Of a DNA stretch of 64,000 nucleotides, positions 38,382 to 48,471 are shown one piece after another; position 1 is the first letter of the stretch; the number at the start of each line of letters is the position of its first letter. The stretch is from Microbulbifer sp. YPW1. GTDB taxonomy: Bacteria; Pseudomonadota; Gammaproteobacteria; Pseudomonadales; Cellvibrionaceae. A program made the translations under genes and the position numbers. Below the pieces are notes generated by a model. It was not told where the DNA came from. It worked only from the letters and a program-made list of their open reading frames with translations, and searched no databases. The DNA is taken from the NCBI RefSeq assembly GCF_013367775.1, contig NZ_CP055157.1, positions 1,653,001 through 1,717,000 of the forward strand, written 5' to 3'.

Positions 38382-38975
38382 TTACTGGCGGAATGTTTGT
38401 TGTCGGAACAGTTCGGCCTGTTGCGACAAGTCGGTAAACACCCGTTGAAAGTCCTGCTCCAGCGCTTCGTTATCGGCCAGCAGCAGCGGCAGGATATCTG
38501 CCAGTGGCTGCGGGCGCCGCAGGCGCATGCCGACCCGTTCCAGTGTGCGCTGGATGACATCTACCTCGCGGTAGCCGGGCAGCAGTTTAAATTGCTCGGC
38601 GCGCTGAATAAATGCCTGTGCGTTGTCGGGTATCCATTGGCGGCGCCTGTGGAAGTTTGACCAGCAGTTCCGGGTGAAGGTTTCCAGGGATTGCGGATGC
38701 CAGTTCTGCCATTGTTTGGCGAGCAGGTGGTCGAACCAGATATCCAGGGCGATGCCGCCGAGTCGCCGCCACTGGGGGCCGAGACGGTGGAGTGCTTCGA
38801 GATAGGCGGGATGGCGGTCGCTCAACAGGTCGATGCGCCGGTGCAGGCGCATACCGTCTTCAATGGCCTGGGGGCGCTCGCCCTTGAGCGGGCCTTTGAC
38901 GAAATCGCCCAGTAACCCGCCCAGTTGCCAGTCCGGGTCCGGACCGGAGAGAAGCAGGTGGGCGAGGTAGTTCAT
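38382..38975 (-). CDS. acpH: Acyl carrier protein phosphodiesterase
   Basis: The 197-residue HD-like helical enzyme removes the 4'-phosphopantetheine group from ACP. Its motifs are MNYLAHLLLSG, LGGLLGDFVKGPL, LHRRIDLLSDRHP and IALDIWFDHLLA, with a conserved His/Asp set. It lies between dsbB and gshA on the same strand, with repeat G just upstream of its start. Confidence 0.93.
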   Translation of the reverse strand: MNYLAHLLLSGPDPDWQLGGLLGDFVKGPLKGERPQAIEDGMRLHRRIDLLSDRHPAYLEALHRLGPQWRRLGGIALDIWFDHLLAKQWQNWHPQSLETFTRNCWSNFHRRRQWIPDNAQAFIQRAEQFKLLPGYREVDVIQRTLERVGMRLRRPQPLADILPLLLADNEALEQDFQRVFTDLSQQAELFRQQTFRQ

Positions 38976-38999
38976 GGCGGCACTCTTAGAATAAGTACT

Positions 39000-39122
39000 G
39001 TGGCGGTACCGCAACCGGGTGCTGGTGCGTGAGACACGCCGTAAACCCATCCCCGGGGGCTCTGCAAAAACATCCTGTTTTTGAAGGTCTCACGCACCAG
39101 CACCCGGCAGCGGCACCTTCGA
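39000..39122 (+). repeat. Cruciform intergenic element, copy G
   Basis: GTGGCGG at 39000 and CCTTCGA ending at 39122. Arms 39015-39035 and 39087-39107 are a perfect 21-bp match ending GAGAC/GTCTC. Hairpin 2 is CAAAAACA-TCC-TGTTTTTG, the same stem as copy C inverted. Hairpin 1 carries CCCATCCCCGGGG. It lies between the gshA stop and the acpH start. Confidence 0.93.
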
Positions 39123-39128
39123 TTCCGG

Positions 39129-40718
39129 TTATAAACCTTTCTGACAGAAGGTGTACTGGGCGTAATACTGCCCGAGAAAATCCTCGAACGTACCCGTGTC
39201 TGCGGCTTCAACCGCGGCTTGCTGCTGCAGGGATTCCTCGGCCAGGCGCTGGTATTCCGCCTGTTCTGCCTCACTCAGCGGGCGCTCGAGGAAGTACTGG
39301 CGGTGTTGCTCGGCCTTGGCCTGGGCCCACTGGAAGAAGGTCTGCTTGTGCTCGTGCATTTCCGCGAGCATCTGCGCCGCCGGGGTCGGGACCTTGCCAT
39401 CGATCTTGTCGCGCTGGGCGGATACGGCGCGCTGGTAGTCGTGACTCTCCCAGGCGCTGTCGAGCAGCTCTGCCATGGGGCTGATTTCGTCGAGCAGCTC
39501 CGAGGCCCAGTCGGTGAGCTTGCGCTCGCTGCCGTTGTGCACCAGCTGGATTTCCGGGTCGCGCCCCTGATAGACGATGCGCGACTGGTTTTCCTGGATT
39601 GCGCGGTAGTCGGCGTCATCCGCCTGCGGGCTGTCGCTGAGCAGGCAGTGCAGCAGGAAGGCGTCGATAAAGCGCATCTGCGGGGCTTCGACGCCGAGGG
39701 GTACGAAGGGATTGAGGTCCAGACAGCGCACCTCGATATATTCGACACCGCGGGCGTCGAGTGCGGAGAGCGCGGTCTCCCCCATGCCCGCCGGGTTCTT
39801 CGGGCGGATCGGGGAGTAGAACTCGTTTTCGATCTGCAGTAGGCCGGTGGAGAGCTGCTGGTACTCGCCGTTGGCATCTTTCACGCCCTGCTCATGGTAG
39901 GGCGGATAGGGTCGGCTGATGGCCGCGCACAGGGTGGTCAGATAGCTGGGCAGGTCGTTGTAGCAGACGATCAGGGATTTCTGTGCGTCGCTGGTATAGC
40001 CCAGGTCGCCCATGCGCAGGGAGGTGGCCTGGGGCGCATACAGGCTGCGTCCGTCGCCGTCGAATGATTGCAGCTTGTGCTCGCGATCCTGCACGAAGGT
40101 GCCGCACACCGCGGGAGCGGCGCCGAACAGGTAGATCAGCAGCCAGTAGTGGCGACGGAAGTTGCGGATCAGGTCGAAGTAGCGGCGGGTTTTGAAATCC
40201 TGCAGCGATTCGTCACTGCCTTCTTTCGCTTGTAGCCACTGCCAGAAACTGTCTGGCAGGGAGAAATTGTAGTGGATACCGGCAATGGTCTGCATGGCGC
40301 GGCCGTAGCGCAGGCCGAGACCGAGCCGGTAAATGGTTTTCATGGTGCCGCTGTGGGAGCTGCCATAGCGGGCAACGGGAATGTCTTCATCGCGACCGAT
40401 GCGGCCGGGCATGCTGTTGACCCACAGGCGTTCGTCGCCGATCTGGCTGTAGGTATAGCGGTGGATCTGGTCGAGCTTTTCCAGCGCCTGTTCCGGGGTG
40501 GCTACCGGCGGCGTGATGAACTCCAGCAGGGCTTCGGCAAAGTCGGTGGTGATGCACTCGTGGGTGAGTGCGGAACCGAGGCCGCGGGGGTGCTCGGTGT
40601 GCGCCAATTCGCCCTCGGGGGAAACCCGCAAGCTTTCTTTCTCGATGCCGCGGCGAATGCCCTTTAACAGAGCTAAAGCTTCCGGCTGGGCCAGTTCGGC
40701 CAGGTTGAACGTGGTCAC
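39129..40718 (-). CDS. gshA: Glutamate-cysteine ligase
   Basis: This enzyme catalyses the first step of glutathione synthesis. The 529 residues are of the gammaproteobacterial type, with IRRGIEKESLRV, ALTHECITTDFAEALLEFITPP, HYNFSLPDSFW and EYIEVRCLDLNPF. The start is GTG with a strong AGGAG six bases away. Repeat G begins 7-12 bases downstream of its stop. Confidence 0.97.
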   Translation of the reverse strand: MTTFNLAELAQPEALALLKGIRRGIEKESLRVSPEGELAHTEHPRGLGSALTHECITTDFAEALLEFITPPVATPEQALEKLDQIHRYTYSQIGDERLWVNSMPGRIGRDEDIPVARYGSSHSGTMKTIYRLGLGLRYGRAMQTIAGIHYNFSLPDSFWQWLQAKEGSDESLQDFKTRRYFDLIRNFRRHYWLLIYLFGAAPAVCGTFVQDREHKLQSFDGDGRSLYAPQATSLRMGDLGYTSDAQKSLIVCYNDLPSYLTTLCAAISRPYPPYHEQGVKDANGEYQQLSTGLLQIENEFYSPIRPKNPAGMGETALSALDARGVEYIEVRCLDLNPFVPLGVEAPQMRFIDAFLLHCLLSDSPQADDADYRAIQENQSRIVYQGRDPEIQLVHNGSERKLTDWASELLDEISPMAELLDSAWESHDYQRAVSAQRDKIDGKVPTPAAQMLAEMHEHKQTFFQWAQAKAEQHRQYFLERPLSEAEQAEYQRLAEESLQQQAAVEAADTGTFEDFLGQYYAQYTFCQKGL

Positions 40719-40885
40719 TGGGATCTCCTGTGGGCAGCCGGTCGGCTAACGGGCCGGGTTGCCGCAAACCGGATGGTTTACGCATCCGGCCTAAATGGGG
40801 GCGCGGCACAGCAACTCAAGGGGGCTGGGGGGAATCCCCGATTTGCCCGGCACATTTGAATCAACAGGCGCGCGATGGTGGCCGC

Positions 40886-41344
40886 TCAGGCCGGGCCGGA
40901 TACGGATTCCGGGGGTTGGTTGGGCTCCACTTCCGGGGTAGTACCGGGGAACTGATCCGGATTCACTTCCGGCTGGGGTTGTGGCTCCACTTCCGGTACC
41001 GGCTGCGGGTCCGCTTCCGGGTTGTACTCCGGCGGTGTTTCGCTCGGATCCGGTTGCGGCAGCTCTTCCGGATCTCCCGCGGCGATCCCCTCTTCAGTGG
41101 CGAGCAGCGGCTCGTCGCTCAGGGCCTCGGCGGGAATCTGGGGGTGCTTTTTCGTGTCCAGCGCACACTCGAGCAGCTCGATGCGCAGGGTGACATCGCG
41201 AGTGTTGGCCTCGAACATCTGATTGATGGCGACATCTTTGTGTTCGGTGCGGAACAGCTTGGTGCTCTCGCGGCCATCGATCCACTCGTTGCTCTTGCTT
41301 AAAAACTGCTGGTGCTGGTTGGTCAGCACATAGACGTGACTCAT
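40886..41344 (-). CDS. Hypothetical protein with Pro/Glu-rich repeat tail
   Basis: The 152-residue protein has a compact N-terminal domain of about 75 residues (SHVYVLTNQHQQFLSKSNEW, HKDVAINQMFEANTRDVTLR) conserved in Pseudomonas-like bacteria. From about residue 90 it is a low-complexity acidic tail of PEVEPQPQPEVNPDQ-type units. No signal peptide or known domain is recognised. Two ATG codons, at 41356 and 41344, could start it. Confidence 0.75.
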   Translation of the reverse strand: MSHVYVLTNQHQQFLSKSNEWIDGRESTKLFRTEHKDVAINQMFEANTRDVTLRIELLECALDTKKHPQIPAEALSDEPLLATEEGIAAGDPEELPQPDPSETPPEYNPEADPQPVPEVEPQPQPEVNPDQFPGTTPEVEPNQPPESVSGPA

Positions 41345-41457
41345 GCGTGGGGACATCTTTGCTCAGACATGGGGGCAGTTTAGCGGCGGTAGGGGGGAGG
41401 CTCAAGGATCGGGAGGCGAAGTGATTATTTGCCGTCCGGTTCCACCGAAATGCGGGT

Positions 41458-41580
41458 CGAAGGTGGCGATGGCCAGTGCAGACTTGTGAGACCTTCTAAA
41501 ACAGGGATGTTTTAGAAGAGCCCCCAGGGATGGGTTCACGGCGTGTCTCACAAGTCTGCACTGGCTGGCGCCACCGCCAG
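41458..41580 (-). repeat. Cruciform intergenic element, copy H
   Basis: Reverse orientation: TCGAAGG at 41458 and CCGCCAG ending at 41580. Arms 41472-41492 and 41545-41565 are a perfect 21-bp match ending GAGAC/GTCTC. A second outer pair GGTGGCG/CGCCACC encloses them. Hairpin 2 is an 11-bp stem CTTCTAAAACA around GGGA, the copy J stem inverted. Hairpin 1 is CCCA-GGGA-TGGG. Confidence 0.94.
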
Positions 41581-41598
41581 CGGGATTTCAATCCACCG

Positions 41599-42852
<1,254 letters not shown>

Positions 42853-43021
42853 CAGGATGTCATCTCTATAGGTTTGGAATGCGGCCGGCACTGGTTGGGC
42901 GGGCGGCAATTTACAGCGGATTTTTGATTTTATTGTGGGGGCAGGAGGACGCCCCTATCCGAGGCGCGAAGGATAACCGAGACGACTGGATATCCACAAG
43001 CTCAAAAACTGAACGCCATAG

Positions 43022-43858
43022 TTAATTTCTACTAATTTCGATAGTAAATTCAGAATCGGACGCAATAAACCATCTTTTATTCTCCCTATTCCGGGATGAA
43101 TATCTCTTGCCTCGGTCCACCAGCCAGCCTTTCACCACTATTTGACGCCCTTGCCAATTGCGCCCGTTTCGGTGGCCATAATCCCGTTTCGGATCCAGGC
43201 GCACCGCTACCGGGCCGTCCAGTTCCAGCCACAGGAAGCGGTTGCGATCGGTTTTCTCGACCCTGCCGGTGAGCAGCACAAAGCCGCCATCTCCCGGTCG
43301 CACCTGGGAGGCTTCGAGCACCGGCCATACTCCCGGGGCCCAGACGCCGCGCTGGTACTCCCGGGCGCGCTCCTCGCGGCTGGCAAGGCACTCGGCGAGA
43401 CTGAGATTGGGCGCGACCGCGATGTGGAAGGCGAGGCCGGCGGAGAGCAGCGCGGACTCGAGGCTGTCGCCGCGATGGTTGTAGACATGGGCGAGCAGGC
43501 GGCCGTGGTTGTCGTAGCGGTCCTTGTCGTAAACCAGTTCCAGGTCGCCCCCGGCCAGGAAGCGCTCGGTAAACTCCTTCGCCTCCTGCGCCAGTGGCTG
43601 TGCGCGGCGCCGGCCGTGGGCCAGCTCCGGTGTGTTGACGCCGATAAGACGCACCCGGCGGCCGTCTTTGAGACGCAGGGTGTCGCCGTCCACCACCTTC
43701 TTGAGCGCGACCACCTCGTCCGCCTCGCCCAGTACGCAGTCGGCGAACACCTGCGCGGGCAGCAGCGCGCTGATAAACAGAAACAGGCAGGCACAAAAAA
43801 AGACGCCGAGGGAGGCCCTGGGCGTCTTTTTCTTCGCTGCCGGAATCACACAAGCCAT
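43022..43858 (-). CDS. Secreted thermonuclease-family (SNase-like) protein
   Basis: The 278-residue protein has a signal peptide (about residues 1-40; basic KKKTPR then a hydrophobic core ending VFADC). Its staphylococcal-nuclease fold shows VVDGDTLRLKDGRRVRLIGV, NTPELAHGRRR, VYDKDRYDNHGRLLAHVY and the C-terminal SREERAREYQRGVW. The catalytic Asp/Arg/Glu pattern (DGDT, R in RLIGVNTPE, DKDRYDNHGR) appears complete. A non-nuclease OB-like domain follows. It lies just after rpmE as in Pseudomonas. The rpmE terminator lies inside its signal-peptide codons. Confidence 0.88.
   Translation of the reverse strand: MACVIPAAKKKTPRASLGVFFCACLFLFISALLPAQVFADCVLGEADEVVALKKVVDGDTLRLKDGRRVRLIGVNTPELAHGRRRAQPLAQEAKEFTERFLAGGDLELVYDKDRYDNHGRLLAHVYNHRGDSLESALLSAGLAFHIAVAPNLSLAECLASREERAREYQRGVWAPGVWPVLEASQVRPGDGGFVLLTGRVEKTDRNRFLWLELDGPVAVRLDPKRDYGHRNGRNWQGRQIVVKGWLVDRGKRYSSRNRENKRWFIASDSEFTIEISRN
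43796..43831 (-). terminator. rpmE terminator embedded in the nuclease coding sequence
   Basis: On the minus strand, AAAAAGACGCC pairs with GGCGTCTTTTT, with an inner AGGG/CCCT pair, and is followed by a U7 run. It begins about 50 bases after the rpmE stop (43882). It covers codons 10-21 of the nuclease. Confidence 0.85.
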
Positions 43859-43881
43859 TCCGGTGCGCGGCTCGGCGGCAC

Positions 43882-44094
43882 TTACTTGGAAATGCGGCTG
43901 CCGAAGCGCTTCTTGAAGCGGTCTACGCGGCCGCCGGTGCTCGCTTCGCGCTGCTTGCCGGTGTAGAACGGGTGGCAGTTTGCGCAAACGTCCAGCTGGA
44001 TGTCCTTGCCCAGAGTGGAACCCATTTTGTAGGAGTTGCCACAGGAGCAGGTCGCGGTGATTTCGCTGTAATTCGGGTGGATATCGGTTTTCAT
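43882..44094 (-). CDS. rpmE: 50S ribosomal protein L31 (zinc form)
   Basis: The 70-residue L31 protein starts [20 protein letters not shown] and has zinc ligands Cys16, Cys18, Cys37 and Cys40. This is the C+ form used when zinc is available. It is next to priA and the nuclease gene as in Pseudomonas. It has its own putative promoter and a terminator. Confidence 0.98.
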   Translation of the reverse strand: MKTDIHPNYSEITATCSCGNSYKMGSTLGKDIQLDVCANCHPFYTGKQREASTGGRVDRFKKRFGSRISK

Positions 44095-44192
44095 GATGGC
44101 CTCTTTTCGACACCGCCACCCAGTCTTTCGCTGAGCACGGAATCGTCTTTGGTGCAGGGGTCTTCACCCCGGGCTGTTTAAAAAGTCGGCGC

Positions 44193-44220
44193 ATACTATC
44201 AGATTAGCCCGGCGATTCAA
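44193..44220 (-). promoter_or_regulatory. Putative sigma-70 promoter of rpmE
   Basis: On the minus strand TTGAAT and TAGTAT are separated by 16 bases. The leader to rpmE would be about 92 bases. Confidence 0.5.
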
Positions 44221-44272
44221 GCGCAAATGCGGCTGCGGGGCCGTCGCGGCGCGAGACCCCGCCAGCCGGGGC

Positions 44273-44578
44273 TCAGCCACCGGTGCCGCTGGTGTCGATC
44301 AACGCCTGCAGAGCGGCCATATGCCCGTTCAGGGCAGTGCGACCGGCAGGTGTCAGCTGATACCACGTGGTCGGCTTGCGCTCCACAAAATCCTTGCGTG
44401 CTGCAATATAGCCGCGCTCTTCCAGTTTGCGTAATTGCGCCCCCAGATTGCCGTCGGTAGCCTGCAGCTGGGACTTGAGACGGGCGAAGGTGATTTCGCC
44501 GTGCTTGGCCAGCAGTACACAGGTGCCCAGGCGGAGGCGGTGCTCCAGCAGCGGGTCCAGTGCGCTCAGCGCCTTCAT
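44273..44578 (-). CDS. Winged-helix transcriptional regulator (HTH_34-like)
   Basis: The 101-residue MarR/ArsR-like winged helix has the recognition region TFARLKSQLQATDGNLGAQL, then RKLEERGYIAARKDFVERKP and the wing TWYQLTPAGRTAL. Such short regulators usually sit beside a membrane protein gene and repress it. Here the ATG overlaps the stop of the membrane gene by four bases. An AT-rich palindromic cluster upstream of the pair is a candidate operator. Confidence 0.88.
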   Translation of the reverse strand: MKALSALDPLLEHRLRLGTCVLLAKHGEITFARLKSQLQATDGNLGAQLRKLEERGYIAARKDFVERKPTTWYQLTPAGRTALNGHMAALQALIDTSGTGG

Positions 44579-45159
44579 TCTTTTGCCCCGGTATCCTGTG
44601 CCCTGAGTGCCGCGCGACGGCTAAACCCTGCCCAGCACAGCGCCAGCCCCACGGTGATGCCGGTGATGGTCCAGGAATAAGGTGGCAGCAACACCACCAT
44701 TACCCCGTAGGCCAGCAGCATCACAATGCCACACCACAGCAGCGGCCGTTCCAGGTGTACACCGGCCAGGCCGTAGGCGATACCGGTGATCAGCAGAAAA
44801 TTTGCCCCGCCCATCTCCGGTGATACGCGCCCCAGCATCAGCGGCAGAAAGCACAACAGAAAGGCGGCACCGGCCAGCGACCAGTGCAGGCCGTAGCGCA
44901 GGCCCAGACGGCAGTCGTTGATACCCTGCCGCCGGCTCTCGCGCGCGCCCAGGTACCAGCTGAACAGGCCGCCGCCGATCCCCGCCACCAGCCAGTAAAT
45001 CCCCGCCAGCCGGGGTGCGAAATCCGGCAGGCTGAAGCCCACCGCAATCAGCAGGGCCCACAGAAAATACAGTGCCGGAATACCGCCGGCGGTAGCGTCT
45101 GCGCGCACCGCGCTGCTGATATAGTCCAGGTCACTCTGTAATTTGTTCACGTCCGTCAT
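44575..45159 (-). CDS. Hypothetical multi-pass membrane protein
   Basis: The 194-residue protein has a soluble N-terminus (DVNKLQSDLDYISSAVRAD) and about six hydrophobic helices in pairs. No transport motif is recognised. The ATG at 45159 is chosen because GGGAGG lies five bases upstream; a GTG two codons earlier overlaps that site. It is followed directly by the winged-helix regulator. Confidence 0.75.
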   Translation of the reverse strand: MTDVNKLQSDLDYISSAVRADATAGGIPALYFLWALLIAVGFSLPDFAPRLAGIYWLVAGIGGGLFSWYLGARESRRQGINDCRLGLRYGLHWSLAGAAFLLCFLPLMLGRVSPEMGGANFLLITGIAYGLAGVHLERPLLWCGIVMLLAYGVMVVLLPPYSWTITGITVGLALCWAGFSRRAALRAQDTGAKE

Positions 45160-45273
45160 GTTCACCTCCCTTGTGGATATATTTTGGCGGGACGGCTGTG
45201 GATAAGTCCCGTATGCGGATCGGCCCCGCCCTGCCTGCGAAATCTGATCAGGGGCGTGTCGGTGCCGCTAGAG

Positions 45274-45322
45274 AACTCTAATATTTAGAGTTGATCTGTA
45301 GAGTACTTTAAATTTTAGAGTT
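45274..45322. promoter_or_regulatory. AT-rich palindromic cluster, candidate operator
   Basis: AACTCTAA-TAT-TTAGAGTT (45274-45292) is a perfect palindrome, and TTAGAGTT recurs at 45315-45322 with GTAGAGTAC between. It is unlike the GC-rich surroundings. It lies about 115-165 bases before the membrane/regulator pair and upstream of divergent priA. The remaining bases of the 45160-45583 gap show nothing else I can name. Confidence 0.5.
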
Positions 45323-45583
45323 GGCAACTGGAAGCGACGCCAAACGAGGTATTTAGGTGGTATTGCGCGCCAGTTTTTCGCCTTTAGCCGCTTCCGGTGG
45401 GAGCGCGAGCGCGAAATGGCGCGTAACCATCTACCGCGTGGCATCGCGGCCTGCCACGTCGCAGTGCGGTAATGGCTGGCCATCGGTGATGGTGGTGCTG
45501 TACCCGGGGGCGCCAACCGGTACACTAGCGCGCTTTCGCGGCGCGAACGCGCGTACCTGATACCGGGCAGTTTGGGGGACAGA

Positions 45584-47809
45584 TTGGAGCAAGCGGCGGC
45601 ACATACAGGCGGAGTGCACGGCATCCTGCGATTGGCGGTGCCGGTACCGTTGCGTCGTCTGTTTGACTATCTGCCGCCGCAAGGACTCACCGCGGAAGAC
45701 CTGCGTCCCGGGCAGCGTTACTGGGTCTCCTTTGGCAATCGCAACCTGGTGGCCGTACTGGTGGAGGTGGTTTCCGACTCGCCGCTGGCGGAGCTGAAGC
45801 CCGCCCTGGAGCGGATCGACCGCCAGCCCATTTTTGACGATCGCAGCCGCGGCTTTCTGCAGTGGGCTGCGGATTACTATCAGGCGCCGCTGGGTGAACT
45901 CTACGCGGCCGCACTGCCGGTAGCCCTGCGCAAGGGCAAGCCGGCGGATCACTGGGCGGAGCAGTGGCTCGAGCTCACTACCGAGGGCAAGGGGCTGCCG
46001 GAAACAGCGCTGGCGCGGGCCAGGAAACAGCAGGAATTGTTGCAGCTGCTGTTGCGCAGTGGGCGCCAGAGTCGCACCGCACTGAATGCCCGCGGGCTCA
46101 ACAGCAGTGTGTGCAAGGCGCTGATCGAGCGCGGGCTCGCGCGCTGGGTATCGGGGCCCACCGCACCGCCGCCACTGGAGGTAGTGGAACCGCGCCCGGC
46201 CCCGGAACTGAATGACGAGCAGCGCCAGGTGATCGACGGTGTGGCTGCCACCGGGTTCAGCGCCTCGCTACTCGAGGGCACTACCGGCAGTGGCAAGACC
46301 GAGGTTTACCTGCGCCTGATGGAGCGTGCCCTGCAGCGGGGGCAGCAGGCGCTGCTGCTGGTGCCCGAGATCGGCCTGACGCCCCAGACCCTGCGCAGAA
46401 TTGCCGCGCGCTTTCCCGACTTCCGTATCGCCGCCCTGCACTCCGGTCTCGCCGATGGTGAGCGCGCCCGGGCCTGGCTGTCGGCGGCAAGCGGTGTGGC
46501 GGACATTGTGATCGGCACCCGCTCCGCCATTTTTACCCCGCTGCCGCGGCTGGGGGTGATTCTGATTGACGAGGAGCACGACGGCTCTTTCAAACAGCAG
46601 GACGGGGTGCGCTACTCCGCCCGCGACCTGTCGCTGGTCCTCGCCAAGCGCGCCGATGTGCCAGTATTGCTGGGTTCCGCCACCCCGTCGCTGGAGAGCC
46701 TGCACAACGCCCTGAGCGGGCGCTACCAGCACCTGCGCCTGCGTCAGCGCGCGGGCAATGCGCGTCCGCCGGAAATCAGCGTGGTACCGACGTTTCACCA
46801 ACAGCTGCAGGAAGGATTTGCGCCGCAGGTATTGCGGCATATCGGCGAAACTCTCAACCGTGGCGAACAGGCGCTGGTGTTTATCAACCGCCGCGGCTAT
46901 TCCCCGGCACTCACTTGCGACGACTGCGGCTGGCTCGCGGACTGCCCGCACTGCTCTGCCAAGCTCACCCTGCACCGCCGCCAGCGCCAACTGCGCTGTC
47001 ACCACTGCGACTACCGCATGCGCGAAGTGCACAATTGCCCGCAGTGCCACAGCCGCAACCTGAATGCACTGGGTGCCGGCACCGAGCGCAGTGAGGACTT
47101 CCTTACCCATACCTTTGCGAATTTCCCGGTAATCCGCGTGGATCGCGATACCACCGCCAGCAAGCAGGCGCTGGACAAACTGCTGGAACCCGCGCGCAAC
47201 GGGGAGCCCTGCCTGCTGCTCGGCACCCAGATGCTGGCCAAGGGCCACCACCTGCCGCGGGTCACCCTGGTGGTGATCCAGGATGCCGACGGCGGATTGT
47301 TCAGTGCCGACTTCCGCGCACCGGAACGCATGGGGCAGCTGCTCGAGCAGGTGGCCGGCCGCGCCGGCCGCGGCGACCTGCCGGGACACGTGCTGGTACA
47401 GAGTCGCTACCCCGAGCACCCCCTGCTGCAGTTGCTGCTGAACAAGGGCTACGGCGCCTTCGCCCGCCAGTTGATGGAGGAGCGCAAGATCGCCCAGCTG
47501 CCGCCGGCGCGGGCAATGGCGCTGGTGCGCGCCGAATGCGAAGAGCCGCGCTGGGCGGAGGAGTTTCTCAGCAGTGCGCGGGAATACCTGCAGGCCATGG
47601 CGCCGCCCTCGCCGGAACTGCAGTATCTGGGACCGGTGCCGGCGCTGCTGGAGCGCAAGTCCGGACGCTTCCGTTTCTATGTGCAGATCACCGCCGACAA
47701 GCGCGGCTTGTTGCAGAAACTGCTCGCGCAGTTCAGCAGCTGGGCCGAGGGCAACCGCAATCGGCGCATACGCTGGGCGATCGACATGGATGCCCAGGAA
47801 TTATCGTAA
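45584..47809 (+). CDS. priA: Primosomal protein N' (PriA helicase)
   Basis: This 741-residue 3'-to-5' helicase restarts stalled replication forks. The N-terminal DNA-binding domain begins ILRLAVPVPLRRLFDYLPP. Helicase motifs are GTTGSGKTEVYLRLM, IDEEHDGSFKQQDG, LLGSATPSLES and VAGRAGRGDLPG. Eight zinc cysteines lie in CDDCGWLADCPHC and CHHCDYRMREVHNCPQC. The start is uncertain: TTG at 45584 has GGGGGA upstream, and TTG at 45572 is possible. argS, which follows priA in Pseudomonas, is not present here. Confidence 0.96.
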   Translation: MEQAAAHTGGVHGILRLAVPVPLRRLFDYLPPQGLTAEDLRPGQRYWVSFGNRNLVAVLVEVVSDSPLAELKPALERIDRQPIFDDRSRGFLQWAADYYQAPLGELYAAALPVALRKGKPADHWAEQWLELTTEGKGLPETALARARKQQELLQLLLRSGRQSRTALNARGLNSSVCKALIERGLARWVSGPTAPPPLEVVEPRPAPELNDEQRQVIDGVAATGFSASLLEGTTGSGKTEVYLRLMERALQRGQQALLLVPEIGLTPQTLRRIAARFPDFRIAALHSGLADGERARAWLSAASGVADIVIGTRSAIFTPLPRLGVILIDEEHDGSFKQQDGVRYSARDLSLVLAKRADVPVLLGSATPSLESLHNALSGRYQHLRLRQRAGNARPPEISVVPTFHQQLQEGFAPQVLRHIGETLNRGEQALVFINRRGYSPALTCDDCGWLADCPHCSAKLTLHRRQRQLRCHHCDYRMREVHNCPQCHSRNLNALGAGTERSEDFLTHTFANFPVIRVDRDTTASKQALDKLLEPARNGEPCLLLGTQMLAKGHHLPRVTLVVIQDADGGLFSADFRAPERMGQLLEQVAGRAGRGDLPGHVLVQSRYPEHPLLQLLLNKGYGAFARQLMEERKIAQLPPARAMALVRAECEEPRWAEEFLSSAREYLQAMAPPSPELQYLGPVPALLERKSGRFRFYVQITADKRGLLQKLLAQFSSWAEGNRNRRIRWAIDMDAQELS

Positions 47810-47886
47810 ACCCCGCACACAGTGCCCAGCGCAGCGGTTACAATTTGCCGTCCGTACAATAATCATCGAAGACTGAGAGAAGTGTC

Positions 47887-48453
47887 ATGGCTCGCCGCAA
47901 TACCCGCCGCCAACAATCCACCGGCAAACCCGCCTGGGTCTGGTTTGTACTGGGCAACTTCGTCGGTGGTTTCGCGGTGTTTGTATTCCTGCTGAATGAC
48001 CTCAAGATCGAACAGGGCAAGGTTGCAGCCCGGGCCGAAAAGCCCGCCGCCCGCGAGCCGGCACCAGCGGAAGCCAAGCCGCGCTTTGATTTCTACAAGT
48101 TGCTGGAAGAGAACGAAGTCAAAGTGCCCGAGCCGAAGAAGCAGCAGGCGAGAGTAAAAGCGGGAGAAGAGAAAAGCGGGGATACCGCGCAACGGGTAGA
48201 GCCAAAATCCGACCTGGTCTACATCCTCCAGGCTGCCAGCTTCCGCGACAAAGCCGAAGCCGATCGTCTGCGTGCACAGCTGATGCTCGCCAACCTGGAC
48301 GTCAAGGTCGAATCTGCCACCGACACCCGCGGCACCTGGCACCGGGTACTCGTCGGCCCCTATACCAACCGCTCAAAAATGGCCGCGGCGCGTAGCGTGC
48401 TCGCGGAACACCGCCTGATGCCGCTGGTGCTCAAGCGACCTGCCAAGGGCTGA
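47887..48453 (+). CDS. FtsN-like SPOR domain protein
   Basis: The 188-residue protein has a basic N-terminus, one membrane helix (AWVWFVLGNFVGGFAVFVFLL split across about 16-36), a Pro/Ala/Lys linker and a C-terminal SPOR domain. The SPOR domain contains YILQAASFRDKAEADRLRAQL and WHRVLVGPYTNRSKM. It should bind denuded septal glycan. It sits between priA and hslV as in Pseudomonas. Confidence 0.92.
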   Translation: MARRNTRRQQSTGKPAWVWFVLGNFVGGFAVFVFLLNDLKIEQGKVAARAEKPAAREPAPAEAKPRFDFYKLLEENEVKVPEPKKQQARVKAGEEKSGDTAQRVEPKSDLVYILQAASFRDKAEADRLRAQLMLANLDVKVESATDTRGTWHRVLVGPYTNRSKMAAARSVLAEHRLMPLVLKRPAKG

Positions 48454-48471
48454 CCTCGCAGACTGCGGAGT

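Noticed and set aside
43859-44194. N-terminal extension of the nuclease across rpmE
   Set aside because: It overlaps rpmE entirely in another frame; the signal peptide places the start at 43858.
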